Shown here: positions 35,490 to 44,145 of the stretch, piece by piece
Layout: each line of letters begins with the position of its first letter
How positions within the stretch are numbered: the first letter of the stretch is position 1
Made by a program: the position numbers and the translations under genes
NCBI RefSeq assembly: GCF_002257695.2
Contig: NZ_CP155571.1
Reading direction: 5' to 3' (one strand)
DNA: 64,000 bases
DNA from: Sporomusa acidovorans
GTDB taxonomy: Bacteria > Bacillota > Negativicutes > Sporomusales > Sporomusaceae
The notes under the pieces: model-generated
What the model saw: only the letters and a program-made list of their open reading frames with translations
What the model was told of the DNA's origin: nothing
The model's database searches: none

Positions 35490-36845
35490 CTATTTTGCCT
35501 GCTTTTTTTGTTTCTCTTTTTCCTTTTCTTTTGCTTTTTCGGTTGCTTGCTGAATGAAGTTTTCCATTTTATCGGTTGTCTCTTTTTCGGCTGATTTTAA
35601 TAGGTGGCTATAAACAACAGTCGTTGTGGTAGTATTTGCATGCCCTAACTTACCTGCTACAGTTCTAATATCAGTACCTGATGTTATAAGGTATGTAGCA
35701 GCCATATGTCTAAAGCTGTGTGGTGTGGTGATATGGGGTAGCTCATTATTCGTAATGAAGTCCTTAAGCCAAGTATTTACACTATCGGGGTGAGCTTTTT
35801 CACCGTTCCAGGTTGTAAAAATAAAATCATCTTCCGGTTTTTCTGCTCCTTGCCACTTGCCGCCCTTATCCGGTGTACCGCCAAGCTTAAGCCGTTTGGC
35901 TGACTGTTCAGCCTTGTATTGGTGCAGTAGATTTATAATGCTAGTTGAAATGGTGATAGTTCTTTTGCTAGATTCGTTCTTCGTTTCTTTAATGAATATC
36001 CCTTTTCCCGGCAGATATTGGCTAGCCTGCTCAATTTTAACAGTACCTTTGTCAAAGTCTACATGATGCCATTGCAGGCCGAACATTTCCCCGCGTCGCA
36101 TACCTGTACTAATTAGCAGCAGAGCCATTAATTTATGTTTTAGTTCTTCCTTTTCTAATAAGAGCAGGAATTTGCCTGTTGTTTCTTCATCATATATTTT
36201 TTTAACTGTTTTTTCTGTTTTGGGTGGTTCTACTCTTTCGGCTGGATTATATGCCATAAAATTCCACTGTACTGCCTTTTCAAATAATGAATGGAGAAAA
36301 ACATGGTATTTCTTTATGGTATTAGGGGATAGAGTATTGTTAATAATAGGGGTCTCAGTATTGGAAACTTTATTCTGGTTTTCGGTATCAGAATTAGGTG
36401 TCTTTTCTTTTTTTCTGCGTTTAGCATTAGGGTCTTGTTTTACTCCTGGTTCCGCGAGATTTTTATAAAACGATAGTAAATGTTTAGGTTCTATTTTATC
36501 AAGCCGCTTGTGTCCCAATGCTTCTTTGATGCGCTTAAATAAGCCTTTATTAAAAGATATGGTTTTAGGAGCATGACGGCCTATAGCGTAGTTTTCCTGC
36601 CAATATTCAAAGAATTGTTCTAAAGTCATTTTGCCGGATGTGGCCGTCTGGCCTTTTTCGATATCGGCTATAAATAGGGCAAGCTGTTTTCTAGCTTCCT
36701 TTTCCTGCTGTTCTTCGTTGTCACTGGTGACATGAACCGTCTTAGTGTGCCTAATTCTTTTGCCAGAACCGTCAAAGCCGCTTGAAACGGTTAATTTCCA
36801 GGAATGTTTACCCGTTTTTTGAACAGAGCCGTAAGATGTTGCCAT
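35490..36845 (-). CDS. int: Tyrosine integrase of the element
   Basis: 451 residues. The N-terminal arm-binding domain (~1-65, Gly-Ser-Val..KHSWKLTVSSG) is followed by a SAM-like core-binding domain (~75-210) with an unusual Lys/Glu/Asn-rich insert (~135-168). The catalytic domain carries STGMRRGEMFGLQW (first Arg), HSFRHMAATYL (His-Arg pair), GHANTTTTTVVYSH (second His and the nucleophile Tyr). The tail is Lys-rich. It catalyses insertion and excision at the tRNA-Lys site 95 bases away. It points toward the attachment site, the usual arrangement. Confidence 0.95.
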   Translation of the reverse strand: MATSYGSVQKTGKHSWKLTVSSGFDGSGKRIRHTKTVHVTSDNEEQQEKEARKQLALFIADIEKGQTATSGKMTLEQFFEYWQENYAIGRHAPKTISFNKGLFKRIKEALGHKRLDKIEPKHLLSFYKNLAEPGVKQDPNAKRRKKEKTPNSDTENQNKVSNTETPIINNTLSPNTIKKYHVFLHSLFEKAVQWNFMAYNPAERVEPPKTEKTVKKIYDEETTGKFLLLLEKEELKHKLMALLLISTGMRRGEMFGLQWHHVDFDKGTVKIEQASQYLPGKGIFIKETKNESSKRTITISTSIINLLHQYKAEQSAKRLKLGGTPDKGGKWQGAEKPEDDFIFTTWNGEKAHPDSVNTWLKDFITNNELPHITTPHSFRHMAATYLITSGTDIRTVAGKLGHANTTTTTVVYSHLLKSAEKETTDKMENFIQQATEKAKEKEKEKQKKQAK

Positions 36846-36961
36846 GTTTACACCTTCTTCTAATAACTATATCTTTATTGTAATATACTTATTATGATAT
36901 GTAAATACTTATATTGACATATTAGAATGTATTTTATATAATTATTGTAAGAGGTGATATA

Positions 36962-37132
36962 ATGAAATATTATACTGTTCGTGAAATTGCAGACATGCTT
37001 AAACTTACAGAGCGTGGCATACAAAAATGGATTCGTGATGGTGAAATAGTGGCCTACAAGATGGGGCGTGAATATCGCATAGAGGAAAAGGATTTTCAAG
37101 TATTTATGGAGAACAGGAAGAATGTTAAGTAG
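36962..37132 (+). CDS. Excisionase-family helix-turn-helix protein
   Basis: 56 residues: YYTVREIADMLKLTERGIQK followed by WIRDGEIVAYKMGREYRI, the winged-helix form of MerR/excisionase small proteins. AGAGGTGAT precedes the ATG. It is divergent from the integrase across 116 bases that must contain both promoters. Expected to bend DNA at the attachment site or regulate the integrase. Confidence 0.8.
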   Translation: MKYYTVREIADMLKLTERGIQKWIRDGEIVAYKMGREYRIEEKDFQVFMENRKNVK

Positions 37133-37144
37133 GGATGATATATA

Positions 37145-37996
37145 TTGAGAGTAGTAGATTTTACTAGAGAAAATGATATTTTTAATGATAATTATTATTC
37201 GTCATTTGATAGCAAAAAAACCAATAAAATATATTCAATAAAACGCTTCTATATCCATAAGGAACTAACAAAGGAAATGAAAGAGTTTTTGCGCTTTGGT
37301 TTGCAATTACTTGCTAAGATTGGCGTAATTACTGAATTTGATAGCCGAGTATTTTATCTGTATGAAGTTGATAAAAAGAAGCAAGCGGAGATTGCAAATC
37401 TTCTTAATTCAACGATTAATATAGTGAAGAAGGTGAATCCTAGGGTTAGAAAGAAGTTAGCGGAAAAATCTAACCTTGTTATCGTTACTTTTTTTGGAGA
37501 ATCTATTGAGGAATTGCTTGAAGAATTAAATTATAGTGAATGGGCATTAAAAAAAGGAAATTTACAGAAGAACCGCGATAAAATATATAAACAGTATGGA
37601 ACTTCGCCGGATGTTGAAATTAGTCTAAAAATAGATAATTACCATGAAATCTTTTGGAAGAAATATTTGGAAAGTGATTCTGATATTTTAAATTTTACTA
37701 AAACTTTACACCAAGATGCTAAGTACAAAGAATTAATACAAAAACTTGAAGCAGTTAAGAAATCCACTAAATACATAGAGTGGGCTACGTGCGTTAATAG
37801 AGAACATGAGATTCTTGACAATCAAACACGAGATAAGTTCCTTTGTGAAAAATATAATACCAATATTAAGGAATTGAGCGATATTTTAAGCATAAAAAGA
37901 AATCTACTTATTAATCAACAAAGAGAAGTTATATTTTATCTATGGGGATATATTCAGATTGAATGGATGAAATTAAATAAAAGTAGTTGGGAGTGA
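37145..37996 (+). CDS. Unknown protein, possible cargo gene
   Basis: 283 residues, highly charged (Lys/Glu/Asn-rich) and AT-rich relative to the chromosome. Probable start TTG 37145, just after the excisionase stop. The middle resembles a winged-helix/sigma-region-like segment (KKKQAEIANLLNSTINIVKKVN), and the end (NTNIKELSDILSIKRNLLINQQREVIFYLWGYIQ) could be a second helical DNA-binding unit. I recognise no family. Its place between integration genes and replication genes is a common spot for accessory or defence genes in such elements. Confidence 0.6.
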   Translation: MRVVDFTRENDIFNDNYYSSFDSKKTNKIYSIKRFYIHKELTKEMKEFLRFGLQLLAKIGVITEFDSRVFYLYEVDKKKQAEIANLLNSTINIVKKVNPRVRKKLAEKSNLVIVTFFGESIEELLEELNYSEWALKKGNLQKNRDKIYKQYGTSPDVEISLKIDNYHEIFWKKYLESDSDILNFTKTLHQDAKYKELIQKLEAVKKSTKYIEWATCVNREHEILDNQTRDKFLCEKYNTNIKELSDILSIKRNLLINQQREVIFYLWGYIQIEWMKLNKSSWE

Positions 37997-38085
37997 ATAA
38001 ATAAATTTGATTTTGATGTTGACTTATTGCGGCACTTTTGATACCATAATGTTAAGGGTGAAGTTTAAACAATTTTAATATGTTG

Positions 38086-38117
38086 AGCCGAGGCTTTATT
38101 GCCTTGGCTTTTTTATT
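38086..38117 (+). terminator. Terminator
   Basis: AGCCGAGGC-TTTATT-GCCTTGGCT then TTTTTTATTT, after the unknown 283-residue gene. Confidence 0.75.
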
Positions 38118-38317
38118 TGTGGATAATTAATAAAAGTCAGTCCTAAAATACCGATTTTACATGTTATAGTGTTAGTATCGAAAGTCGCTTAAAGTAGTTA
38201 TGGTTTTTCTAAAAAATTAATAAACAAGAAAAGGCACTCATTCATTTTATATGGGTGTCTTTTGCACTTTTTCTAATCTGAAACAGGAGAAAAAAATAAC
38301 ATGTCGAAAATAGTGTG

Positions 38318-38340
38318 AGCACCATAGGGTGCTTTTTTTT
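38318..38340 (+). terminator. Terminator or attenuator before the early genes
   Basis: AGCACC-ATAG-GGTGCT followed by eight T residues, 47 bases ahead of the next gene. Confidence 0.7.
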
Positions 38341-38386
38341 ATGCCAAAAATACCAACAAAATCAACATCATGGGAGGATTTAAAAT

Positions 38387-38572
38387 ATGACCAACAATCA
38401 AAAAATTAAAACTGCGCTAAAAAAGGCGCGGATTCCTCAATGGCGGCTAGCCGACTATTTAGGTATTCGAGAAGATAGCCTATCTCGTATGTTCAGGTAT
38501 GAAATTAAGCCCGACAAAGCCGGGGAAATGTTGTTAGCAATTGAAAAAATAGGCCGGGAGGTAAAAAAATAA
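38387..38572 (+). CDS. Small Xre-like helix-turn-helix protein
   Basis: 61 residues: KIKTALKKARIPQWRLADYLGIREDSLSRMFRYEI shows a lambda-repressor-like helix-turn-helix. GGGAGG lies upstream of the ATG. The stop overlaps the next start (TAATG), so the pair is translationally coupled. Likely a phage-type regulator. Confidence 0.75.
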   Translation: MTNNQKIKTALKKARIPQWRLADYLGIREDSLSRMFRYEIKPDKAGEMLLAIEKIGREVKK

Positions 38573-38802
38573 TGGAAGTTTTAAACGACAAGGAATTAGC
38601 AAAAAAAATTGACCCATCGGGGAAAATAGTTACGCCCTGGACAATCAGAAAATGGCGTATTGAGGGTGGAATGCCGTCATTTAAAGTCGGTCGGCGTATC
38701 TTTTTTAGATTAGAATCCGTCATGAAATGGATGGACGAACGAGAAAAAAGCGAACAATGCAATGAACCACAAGAGTATGGTACGCTCCGCAAAATCTATT
38801 AA
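38572..38802 (+). CDS. Small helix-turn-helix DNA-binding protein
   Basis: 76 residues with LNDKELAKKIDPSGKIVTPW then TIRKWRIEGGMPSFKVGRRIFFRLES, an excisionase/helix-turn-helix type 17 fold that recognises DNA. Coupled to the preceding gene by a TAATG overlap. It may help origin recognition or early gene control for the primase that follows. Confidence 0.75.
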   Translation: MEVLNDKELAKKIDPSGKIVTPWTIRKWRIEGGMPSFKVGRRIFFRLESVMKWMDEREKSEQCNEPQEYGTLRKIY

Positions 38803-38899
38803 AATACAACAAAAAAGCCGCTATTGAGAGTAAGCGGCAGGAAGTGGGTGATATATTGAATTTACGCTTTAATTATAGCAGAATTCAAGGAAATTTACA

Positions 38900-41377
38900 A
38901 TGTTTTACTGCATTGGCGGTGATGGAATAGTGGATATTATTGAAGCCATTAAAGAAAGATTACTAATTTTAGATGCATATAATCGCTATTGTATTGGCGG
39001 TGCATTAAAAGAAAAAAACGGGGAGTACTGGGGCTGCTGCCCATTTCATAATGAGGATACCGCTAGCTTTTCTGTTAATCCTCAAAAGGGAAGCTTCTAT
39101 TGCTTTGGCTGTGGGGCCAAGGGTGATGTTATAGAATTGGTGAAACTAGCCAAAGGGTTTGCGAATACGGCAGACACAATTAAATTCCTTGCTGATGAAT
39201 TGGGATTGAATAATGAACCGCCAAAACAAGCGTTTGATTGGTCACAAGCAACAAAAGATCGTGAACATGTTTGGACTACAATTGAAGGTCAGGAAATTCT
39301 TAAAAAAGAAATTTGGAAGATGCCGGACGGTCAGAAACAAGCATTATGGTTTCATAAAGATGCAGGACAATGGCTCAAGGGTAAAAACGGTTTACAATGT
39401 GGATTATATCGACAGTCAGAAGTCCAAGATGATATTGAAAACCATAGAACTATCTATGCTGTTGAGGGTGAAAAAGATTGTGATACTGTTAGAGGGCATG
39501 GTTTAGCAGCTACAACCGTGGGCGGGGCTTCAGATTATTGGAAGGTTCAACATATCAACATTATCCCGCCCGGTCATGAGGTAGTCATTTTAGGAGACAA
39601 TGATTTGCCGGGACGAAACTTACAACAGGATACAGCCAGGAAGTTATATGAGCATGGTTGCAAAGTTAAAGTAATTGATTTACCGGGGCTGCCACTCAAG
39701 GGGGATATAACAGATTGGCTAAGTGCAGGTCACACTAAAGATGAATTGTCAAAATTAGTTGAACAAGCACAGGAATATACTTCCCAATATTCTCAAAATC
39801 CTCAAAATGATGAATGGCCGGAAATAATTCCCCTATCGTCATATACAGTGCCAACTTTTCCGGTTCAATGCTTACCTGATTGGTTACAACGATATACTAC
39901 GGAACTATCGATAGCTACACAAACACCGATTGACTTATCTTGTATGTTGGTTTTGTCAGTGATCGTTGCTGCTGTAGCGCGGAAGGTTGAAATAATGCCA
40001 CATGATGGGTGGCGTGAACCGCTTAACATTTATACCGTAACTGCGTTGCCCCCTGCAAGTCGTAAAAGTGCGGTTTTTACTGAATGCACCTTGCCCTTAG
40101 TAGAATATGAAAAAGGATTACGTCAAAGCAAAGCAGCCGAAGTAAGAACTGCTCAAAACGAATTTAAAGCATTGGAACAGGCATTACAGCAAGCACAGAG
40201 TGCAAAAGCCAAGGCATTGGCAAATGGTAAGTCACTAGAACACGATGCGATTAATGAATTGTCAAAGAGAATCGAAGAGTTTCAAGTACCAAGTATGCCG
40301 CGTTTAGTGGCTGATGATAGCACAATTGAAAGCATAGCGGCATTATTGGCTGAACAACAAGGAAGGATGGCTATTATGAGTGCCGAGGGTGATTTATTTG
40401 ATATATTAGCAGGAAGGTATAGTTCTGGGAATATTGTTAATATTGGGGTTGTACTCAAGGGGCATTCAGGTGATTTTGTACGCGTAGACAGAATCGGCAG
40501 GGGGTCCATAAGCATAGATAATCCTGCGCTTACTATTGGACTCGCAATTCAACCGGATGTATTAAGGGGACTGGTACAAAAGCCGGGTTTTCGTGGGCGT
40601 GGATTGCTAGGCCGGTTTTTATATAGCTTACCACAGAGCAATATAGGTCACAGAAATATCAATACTATAGCACTGTCAGAAATGACGCATCAGCGATATT
40701 GTAATAAAATTAAAAGCTTGCTTGACTTGCAATTTCATGGCTACACAAATGTCTTATTACTAGATGATGCCGCCAAAGTAGAATTTATCAAATTTGAAGA
40801 ATGGTTAGAACCAAATTTAGCTGATGGCGGCGAACTTGCCAGTATAACAGATTGGGGTGGAAAACTGTCCGGAGCAGTTGCTAGGATTGCCGGTATTCTT
40901 TATATGGCAAAACATGCCGGTGATAATGAGCCGTGGAAACAGCGCATTAATAGGGATGAGATTAATAATGCCGTTAAAATAGGCAGTTATCTTATCGAAC
41001 ATGCTAAAGCCGCATTTAATATCATGGGCGATAATGAAGATATAGAATCAGCGAAAATATTCTTGCGATGGATTGAAAAGACAGGGGTCCAGGAATTTAA
41101 AAAACGGGATTTATTTCAGTCTATTAAGGGTAGTTTTCCAAGGGTAGAAATGTTAGATGCTGGTTTGTCAATTTTACTTGATTATGGATATATTCGTAAA
41201 AAGGTATCAGAAAAAAATAAGGCAGGTAGACCGAGTGTGATTTATGAAGTAAATCCAAAATACACTTCTCAAAACTCCCAAAATACTCAAAACCCATTAG
41301 TAAAGGTTAGTTTTGGGGATATTGAGGATATTGAGAATAGTCTTCAAGGTATTAATTTATTAGGCGGTGAGTTCTAA
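38900..41377 (+). CDS. Phage/plasmid primase-helicase (CHC2 zinc finger, TOPRIM, DUF3987-like)
   Basis: 825 residues. CHC2 zinc finger near 48-78 (WGCCPFHNEDTASFSVNP, FYCFGCGAKGD); a TOPRIM domain at ~185-275 (IYAVEGEKDCDTV with catalytic Glu, VVILGDNDLPGRN with the Asp pair); then ~450 residues resembling DUF3987, with a coiled-coil segment at ~405-450 and GDLFDILAGRYSSGN later. It would prime and perhaps unwind DNA to replicate the element. AAGGAA is seven bases before ATG 38900; GTG 38930 is an alternative. Stop overlaps the next gene. Confidence 0.88.
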   Translation: MFYCIGGDGIVDIIEAIKERLLILDAYNRYCIGGALKEKNGEYWGCCPFHNEDTASFSVNPQKGSFYCFGCGAKGDVIELVKLAKGFANTADTIKFLADELGLNNEPPKQAFDWSQATKDREHVWTTIEGQEILKKEIWKMPDGQKQALWFHKDAGQWLKGKNGLQCGLYRQSEVQDDIENHRTIYAVEGEKDCDTVRGHGLAATTVGGASDYWKVQHINIIPPGHEVVILGDNDLPGRNLQQDTARKLYEHGCKVKVIDLPGLPLKGDITDWLSAGHTKDELSKLVEQAQEYTSQYSQNPQNDEWPEIIPLSSYTVPTFPVQCLPDWLQRYTTELSIATQTPIDLSCMLVLSVIVAAVARKVEIMPHDGWREPLNIYTVTALPPASRKSAVFTECTLPLVEYEKGLRQSKAAEVRTAQNEFKALEQALQQAQSAKAKALANGKSLEHDAINELSKRIEEFQVPSMPRLVADDSTIESIAALLAEQQGRMAIMSAEGDLFDILAGRYSSGNIVNIGVVLKGHSGDFVRVDRIGRGSISIDNPALTIGLAIQPDVLRGLVQKPGFRGRGLLGRFLYSLPQSNIGHRNINTIALSEMTHQRYCNKIKSLLDLQFHGYTNVLLLDDAAKVEFIKFEEWLEPNLADGGELASITDWGGKLSGAVARIAGILYMAKHAGDNEPWKQRINRDEINNAVKIGSYLIEHAKAAFNIMGDNEDIESAKIFLRWIEKTGVQEFKKRDLFQSIKGSFPRVEMLDAGLSILLDYGYIRKKVSEKNKAGRPSVIYEVNPKYTSQNSQNTQNPLVKVSFGDIEDIENSLQGINLLGGEF

Positions 41378-41829
41378 TGCAACAGATTATTGAACTTGAA
41401 CGGTTGGGATTTGTTTTTTTAATTGTCAATAAGAAGCTGAAATATCAATATAATCGTGAAGGGCTGCCGGACAGTTCGGCGGCTCTTTTACTTGGTGAAG
41501 TTAAAACTCATAAGGAAGAGGCTATAACATACCTGCAAAGCAGAATGATGGACGCAAGCGAAGCTATCAAGCTAGCATACCAAGGTAAGCTAAAACATTC
41601 GGTATTAATTGAGCCACAGCCAGAATATGCCGAATTATGGGGCGGGGCAGTGTGGCTATGCCCTGATGATACCAGCAAACAGCGTATACGGCAGAAATAT
41701 CCTGCAGACCTTGCGCTATCGGCTGGTGAGTTTTTTGAGATTTGCGAAGGTCTAAGTCATGGCGAGGACATGCGGCCAATAATTGATGCTATGCGATTAT
41801 TTGGCGGGAGTCTGGGAAAAGTATCATGA
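41377..41829 (+). CDS. Small early-region protein, unknown
   Basis: 150 residues, soluble, start coupled to the primase stop (TAATG). The N-terminal part (ELERLGFVFLIVNKKLKYQY) resembles the TubC/N-terminal docking fold often seen beside primases in elements; the middle has WGGAVWLCPDDTSKQRIRQKYP. I cannot name a family. Probably linked to replication by position. Confidence 0.6.
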   Translation: MQQIIELERLGFVFLIVNKKLKYQYNREGLPDSSAALLLGEVKTHKEEAITYLQSRMMDASEAIKLAYQGKLKHSVLIEPQPEYAELWGGAVWLCPDDTSKQRIRQKYPADLALSAGEFFEICEGLSHGEDMRPIIDAMRLFGGSLGKVS

Positions 41830-41849
41830 TAAAGGAGAGTAATTTAATT

Positions 41850-42228
41850 ATGGAAACAAAAAAATGCTAATGATTGCAATGAAATAGGAAATAGAATATT
41901 TGAATTATGTAAAGTGATTAATGAGACCAATGAATTAACAAACGAGCAGACTCAGGAAATTTTAAGGTTAATGACTGCTCAAACAAACCAATATAAAATT
42001 CTGCTGAATTATTTGGTACAAGCAGCCCGACAAATGAAAGAATGGAAAACATTCTGGTGTGAATTAGAATCTCACGTTGACCAACTTAATACTGAACAAG
42101 ACATAATGTGCAGGTTCCTAGATGTCAAGGATTTGCGGCAACAGTACATTGATTTTGCAAATTCAGAACTGGCACAGTTACGGCTAAAGGTTGTAGAAGG
42201 GGGTAAAGGTAATGATGAATCGGATTAA
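41850..42228 (+). pseudogene. Small helical protein, frameshifted in an A7 run
   Basis: ATG 41850 has a strong AAAGGAGAG site upstream but reads METKKC and stops. In the frame reached by a +1 shift in the seven-A run at 41858-41864, the sequence continues NANDCNEIGNRIFELCKVIN into a 104-residue ORF to 42228 with no good start of its own (only GTG 41914). Either a one-base indel inactivated the gene or slippage on the A-run restores it. The product is helical and charged; function unknown. Confidence 0.6.
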
Positions 42229-42328
42229 GGTAGTATGGACACAATTTAGGCGGCGACTAGCAGATGATATTTTGTTATTCCTGCTAATATGGTCTGGGGC
42301 GGTGCTATTATGGGTAGGTCTGAAATAG
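42212..42328 (+). CDS. Tiny membrane protein
   Basis: 38 residues: a basic start (MMNRIKVVWTQFRRRLADD) and one membrane segment (ILLFLLIWSGAVLLWVGL). Overlaps the preceding frame by 17 bases. A holin-like or toxin-like role is possible but not shown. Confidence 0.4.
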   Translation: MMNRIKVVWTQFRRRLADDILLFLLIWSGAVLLWVGLK

Positions 42329-42474
42329 TTATCCGGTTGCCACGTTGTATTTTAGTGCTGAAACATGATGAAATCATGGCAATGCTAAAAGTTAATCCAA
42401 GCATATGGGCGCAGGCTTTACGGCGTGGCAAAGGATATTCGAGAACTGAAAAAGCAATGAGTAGAAAGGATTGA
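42310..42474 (+). CDS. Small basic hypothetical protein
   Basis: 54 residues from ATG 42310: IVIRLPRCILVLKHDEIMAM then KVNPSIWAQALRRGKGYSRT. Overlaps the previous ORF by 19 bases in another frame, the dense packing typical of phage early genes. No family recognised. Confidence 0.45.
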   Translation: MGRSEIVIRLPRCILVLKHDEIMAMLKVNPSIWAQALRRGKGYSRTEKAMSRKD

Positions 42475-42480
42475 TTAGTA

Positions 42481-42765
42481 GTGGAAAATAAATTACTAGT
42501 TATATTAGATAATGGCAAGTACGCAGTTACCATGAATACCGGAAAAGAAAAAGACGGACAACCAGTATTTGGGTTATTACGGTCTTTTGAGTATCCCGTT
42601 GATGCATTAGCATATGCCAGTGGTATTGTTGATGGTTGGAGACTTGCTCAAAAAATTGGGGGTTATTTCATTCCTTTTGATTCTGATTATATTAAGGTAA
42701 CACCTGAGGTTGCTGCTGTATTAAATAGCATAATACGCCCGGTTGAAAAAAGTAAGGTAAATTAG
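42481..42765 (+). CDS. Hypothetical protein
   Basis: 94 residues, start GTG 42481. The fold looks beta-rich (LLVILDNGKYAVTMNTGKEK), with a helix YASGIVDGWRLAQKIGGYF. Close spacing to both neighbours suggests one early operon. Confidence 0.5.
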   Translation: MENKLLVILDNGKYAVTMNTGKEKDGQPVFGLLRSFEYPVDALAYASGIVDGWRLAQKIGGYFIPFDSDYIKVTPEVAAVLNSIIRPVEKSKVN

Positions 42766-42766
42766 A

Positions 42767-43477
42767 TTGAACAACAGCGATATTGCGGCAGTGAGAGGGC
42801 CGTTAATAATTGTAAAAGGTTGTGTATGTATGGAGACTGAAAAAGAATATGCCTTAACTGGGCGGGGTGTGGCGTTAGTAACATTCCTTACAGACCCAAA
42901 AGAAGCAGATAGGGTAATGTATTACAAGAACTTATTTTTGCAAATGGCTGAACGTCACGGCATGACAGTAGCGAAATTTGAGGAATACGCCGGGGAAACA
43001 TTACCGCCTGTTATGTCTTATCATGCAGCAGTATTGCAGTATCTAGAAACGGACGGAGATCGCATAGCAAAGTTTGTACAATGGATATTTAATGAGCAGT
43101 ATTTGACTGATACTGATGTAATGGGCGCATTTGGTGCAAAGGTAGCAGAGCCGCCCAAACAAAGCAAGAACTTTAAGCCAGCGGGTAAATTGGACGAGCT
43201 AAAGGCAAAGCAGCCTGTATGGATAGAGATAAAGTCTGCGCCAAATAATAACGGCTTTAATGTGACTTTATCAATGTATGGACAAGAGTTTACTTATCCA
43301 GAGACTATGGAACTAGAAGAAGCCTGTTCTTGTGTTGCTTGGTTTGTAGAGGAACATAGGTTACCTTGGGGTGAAGCGGTGTTTATCCCGGTAAACGAGA
43401 TAATAAAACAAAGTGATCGGTCTTTGACGTGCAGGCGAGTATTAAAAGAGATGCAGTCCGAAGGTTTACTAGTTTAA
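42767..43477 (+). CDS. Hypothetical protein, last gene of the early cluster
   Basis: Up to 236 residues from TTG 42767; ATG 42830 (METEKEYALTGRG) is an equally plausible start, giving 215. Charged and soluble. The C-terminal ~90 residues read WIEIKSAPNNNGFNVTLSMY and end in a helix NEIIKQSDRSLTCRRVLKEM. No family recognised. Confidence 0.5.
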   Translation: MNNSDIAAVRGPLIIVKGCVCMETEKEYALTGRGVALVTFLTDPKEADRVMYYKNLFLQMAERHGMTVAKFEEYAGETLPPVMSYHAAVLQYLETDGDRIAKFVQWIFNEQYLTDTDVMGAFGAKVAEPPKQSKNFKPAGKLDELKAKQPVWIEIKSAPNNNGFNVTLSMYGQEFTYPETMELEEACSCVAWFVEEHRLPWGEAVFIPVNEIIKQSDRSLTCRRVLKEMQSEGLLV

Positions 43478-43914
43478 GACCAACAGGACAGCGATATAAG
43501 CGGCTATGGTGAGAAGAAGCCGAAACTATGTATAAGCCAGTTTGATGGCGTGGTGAGCTTGTGAGACTTGAATTAGAGCGATTCTGAAAAAACGTAAATG
43601 TCTACGGGAAAAAAAGTAATTCTTTAAAATTCATCGTGTTAAGCTGGTTCGCATTATGTGCGAGGTTTTTCACGTGAAGAATCTAAGTTCATAAGTTTTT
43701 AGCCTGTTTTCAGATAGTAAATTTTATATTTATTTAGCTCTATGCGTGAAGGGCGGCTAGACCCCCCGTCAAAAATTCTAGCAAGTCAGGAGTCCTTTGC
43801 TGTGCTTTAGCCGCCCCGTTAATTTAGTAAATTTTGCAAGCGCAAAGGTAATTTTCAGATGAAAAAATTTTATAATATCCGCTACACGCGCGAAGAATTT
43901 TGGAGGTTGATATA
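43478..43914 (+). other. Non-coding stretch with a long inverted repeat
   Basis: No credible ORF. GGGCGGCTA at 43751-43759 and TAGCCGCCC at 43808-43816 form a 9-bp inverted repeat with a 48-base middle that holds its own small CTAG-flanked block. AGTAAATTTT occurs on both sides (43718, 43828). Possibly an origin, packaging site or structured RNA. Confidence 0.45.
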
Positions 43915-44145
43915 ATGTTAAAGGTTTTTGATGGTGATAAAACAACGAAACATGAGGAAAAGCCTAATTTATATGATAAGCTGATGGCTCTTGCTGGTAA
44001 GTGTGATCCACAAGGTAATTTACCGCCGGAATATAACGGGGAAATGCTATTAATAACTTCCTTAAAGGATTGCAGGCTATACCGGCTAGTGCTTATCAGG
44101 TTGCCGGGGTTGCTGCCGCTTTGGGAATTAGTTGATTTGTATTAA
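43915..44145 (+). pseudogene. Hybrid ORF at a deletion scar
   Basis: 76 residues from ATG 43915 with GGAGG nine bases upstream. The first ~40 residues (MLKVFDGDKTTKHEEKPNLY..) look like a genuine protein start. From about 44040 the sequence is out of frame with an upstream extension of the tape-measure gene (GNAINNFLKGLQAIPASAYQ in frame 0). The simplest reading is a deletion that joined the 5' end of one gene to the middle of the tail gene. Confidence 0.5.
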
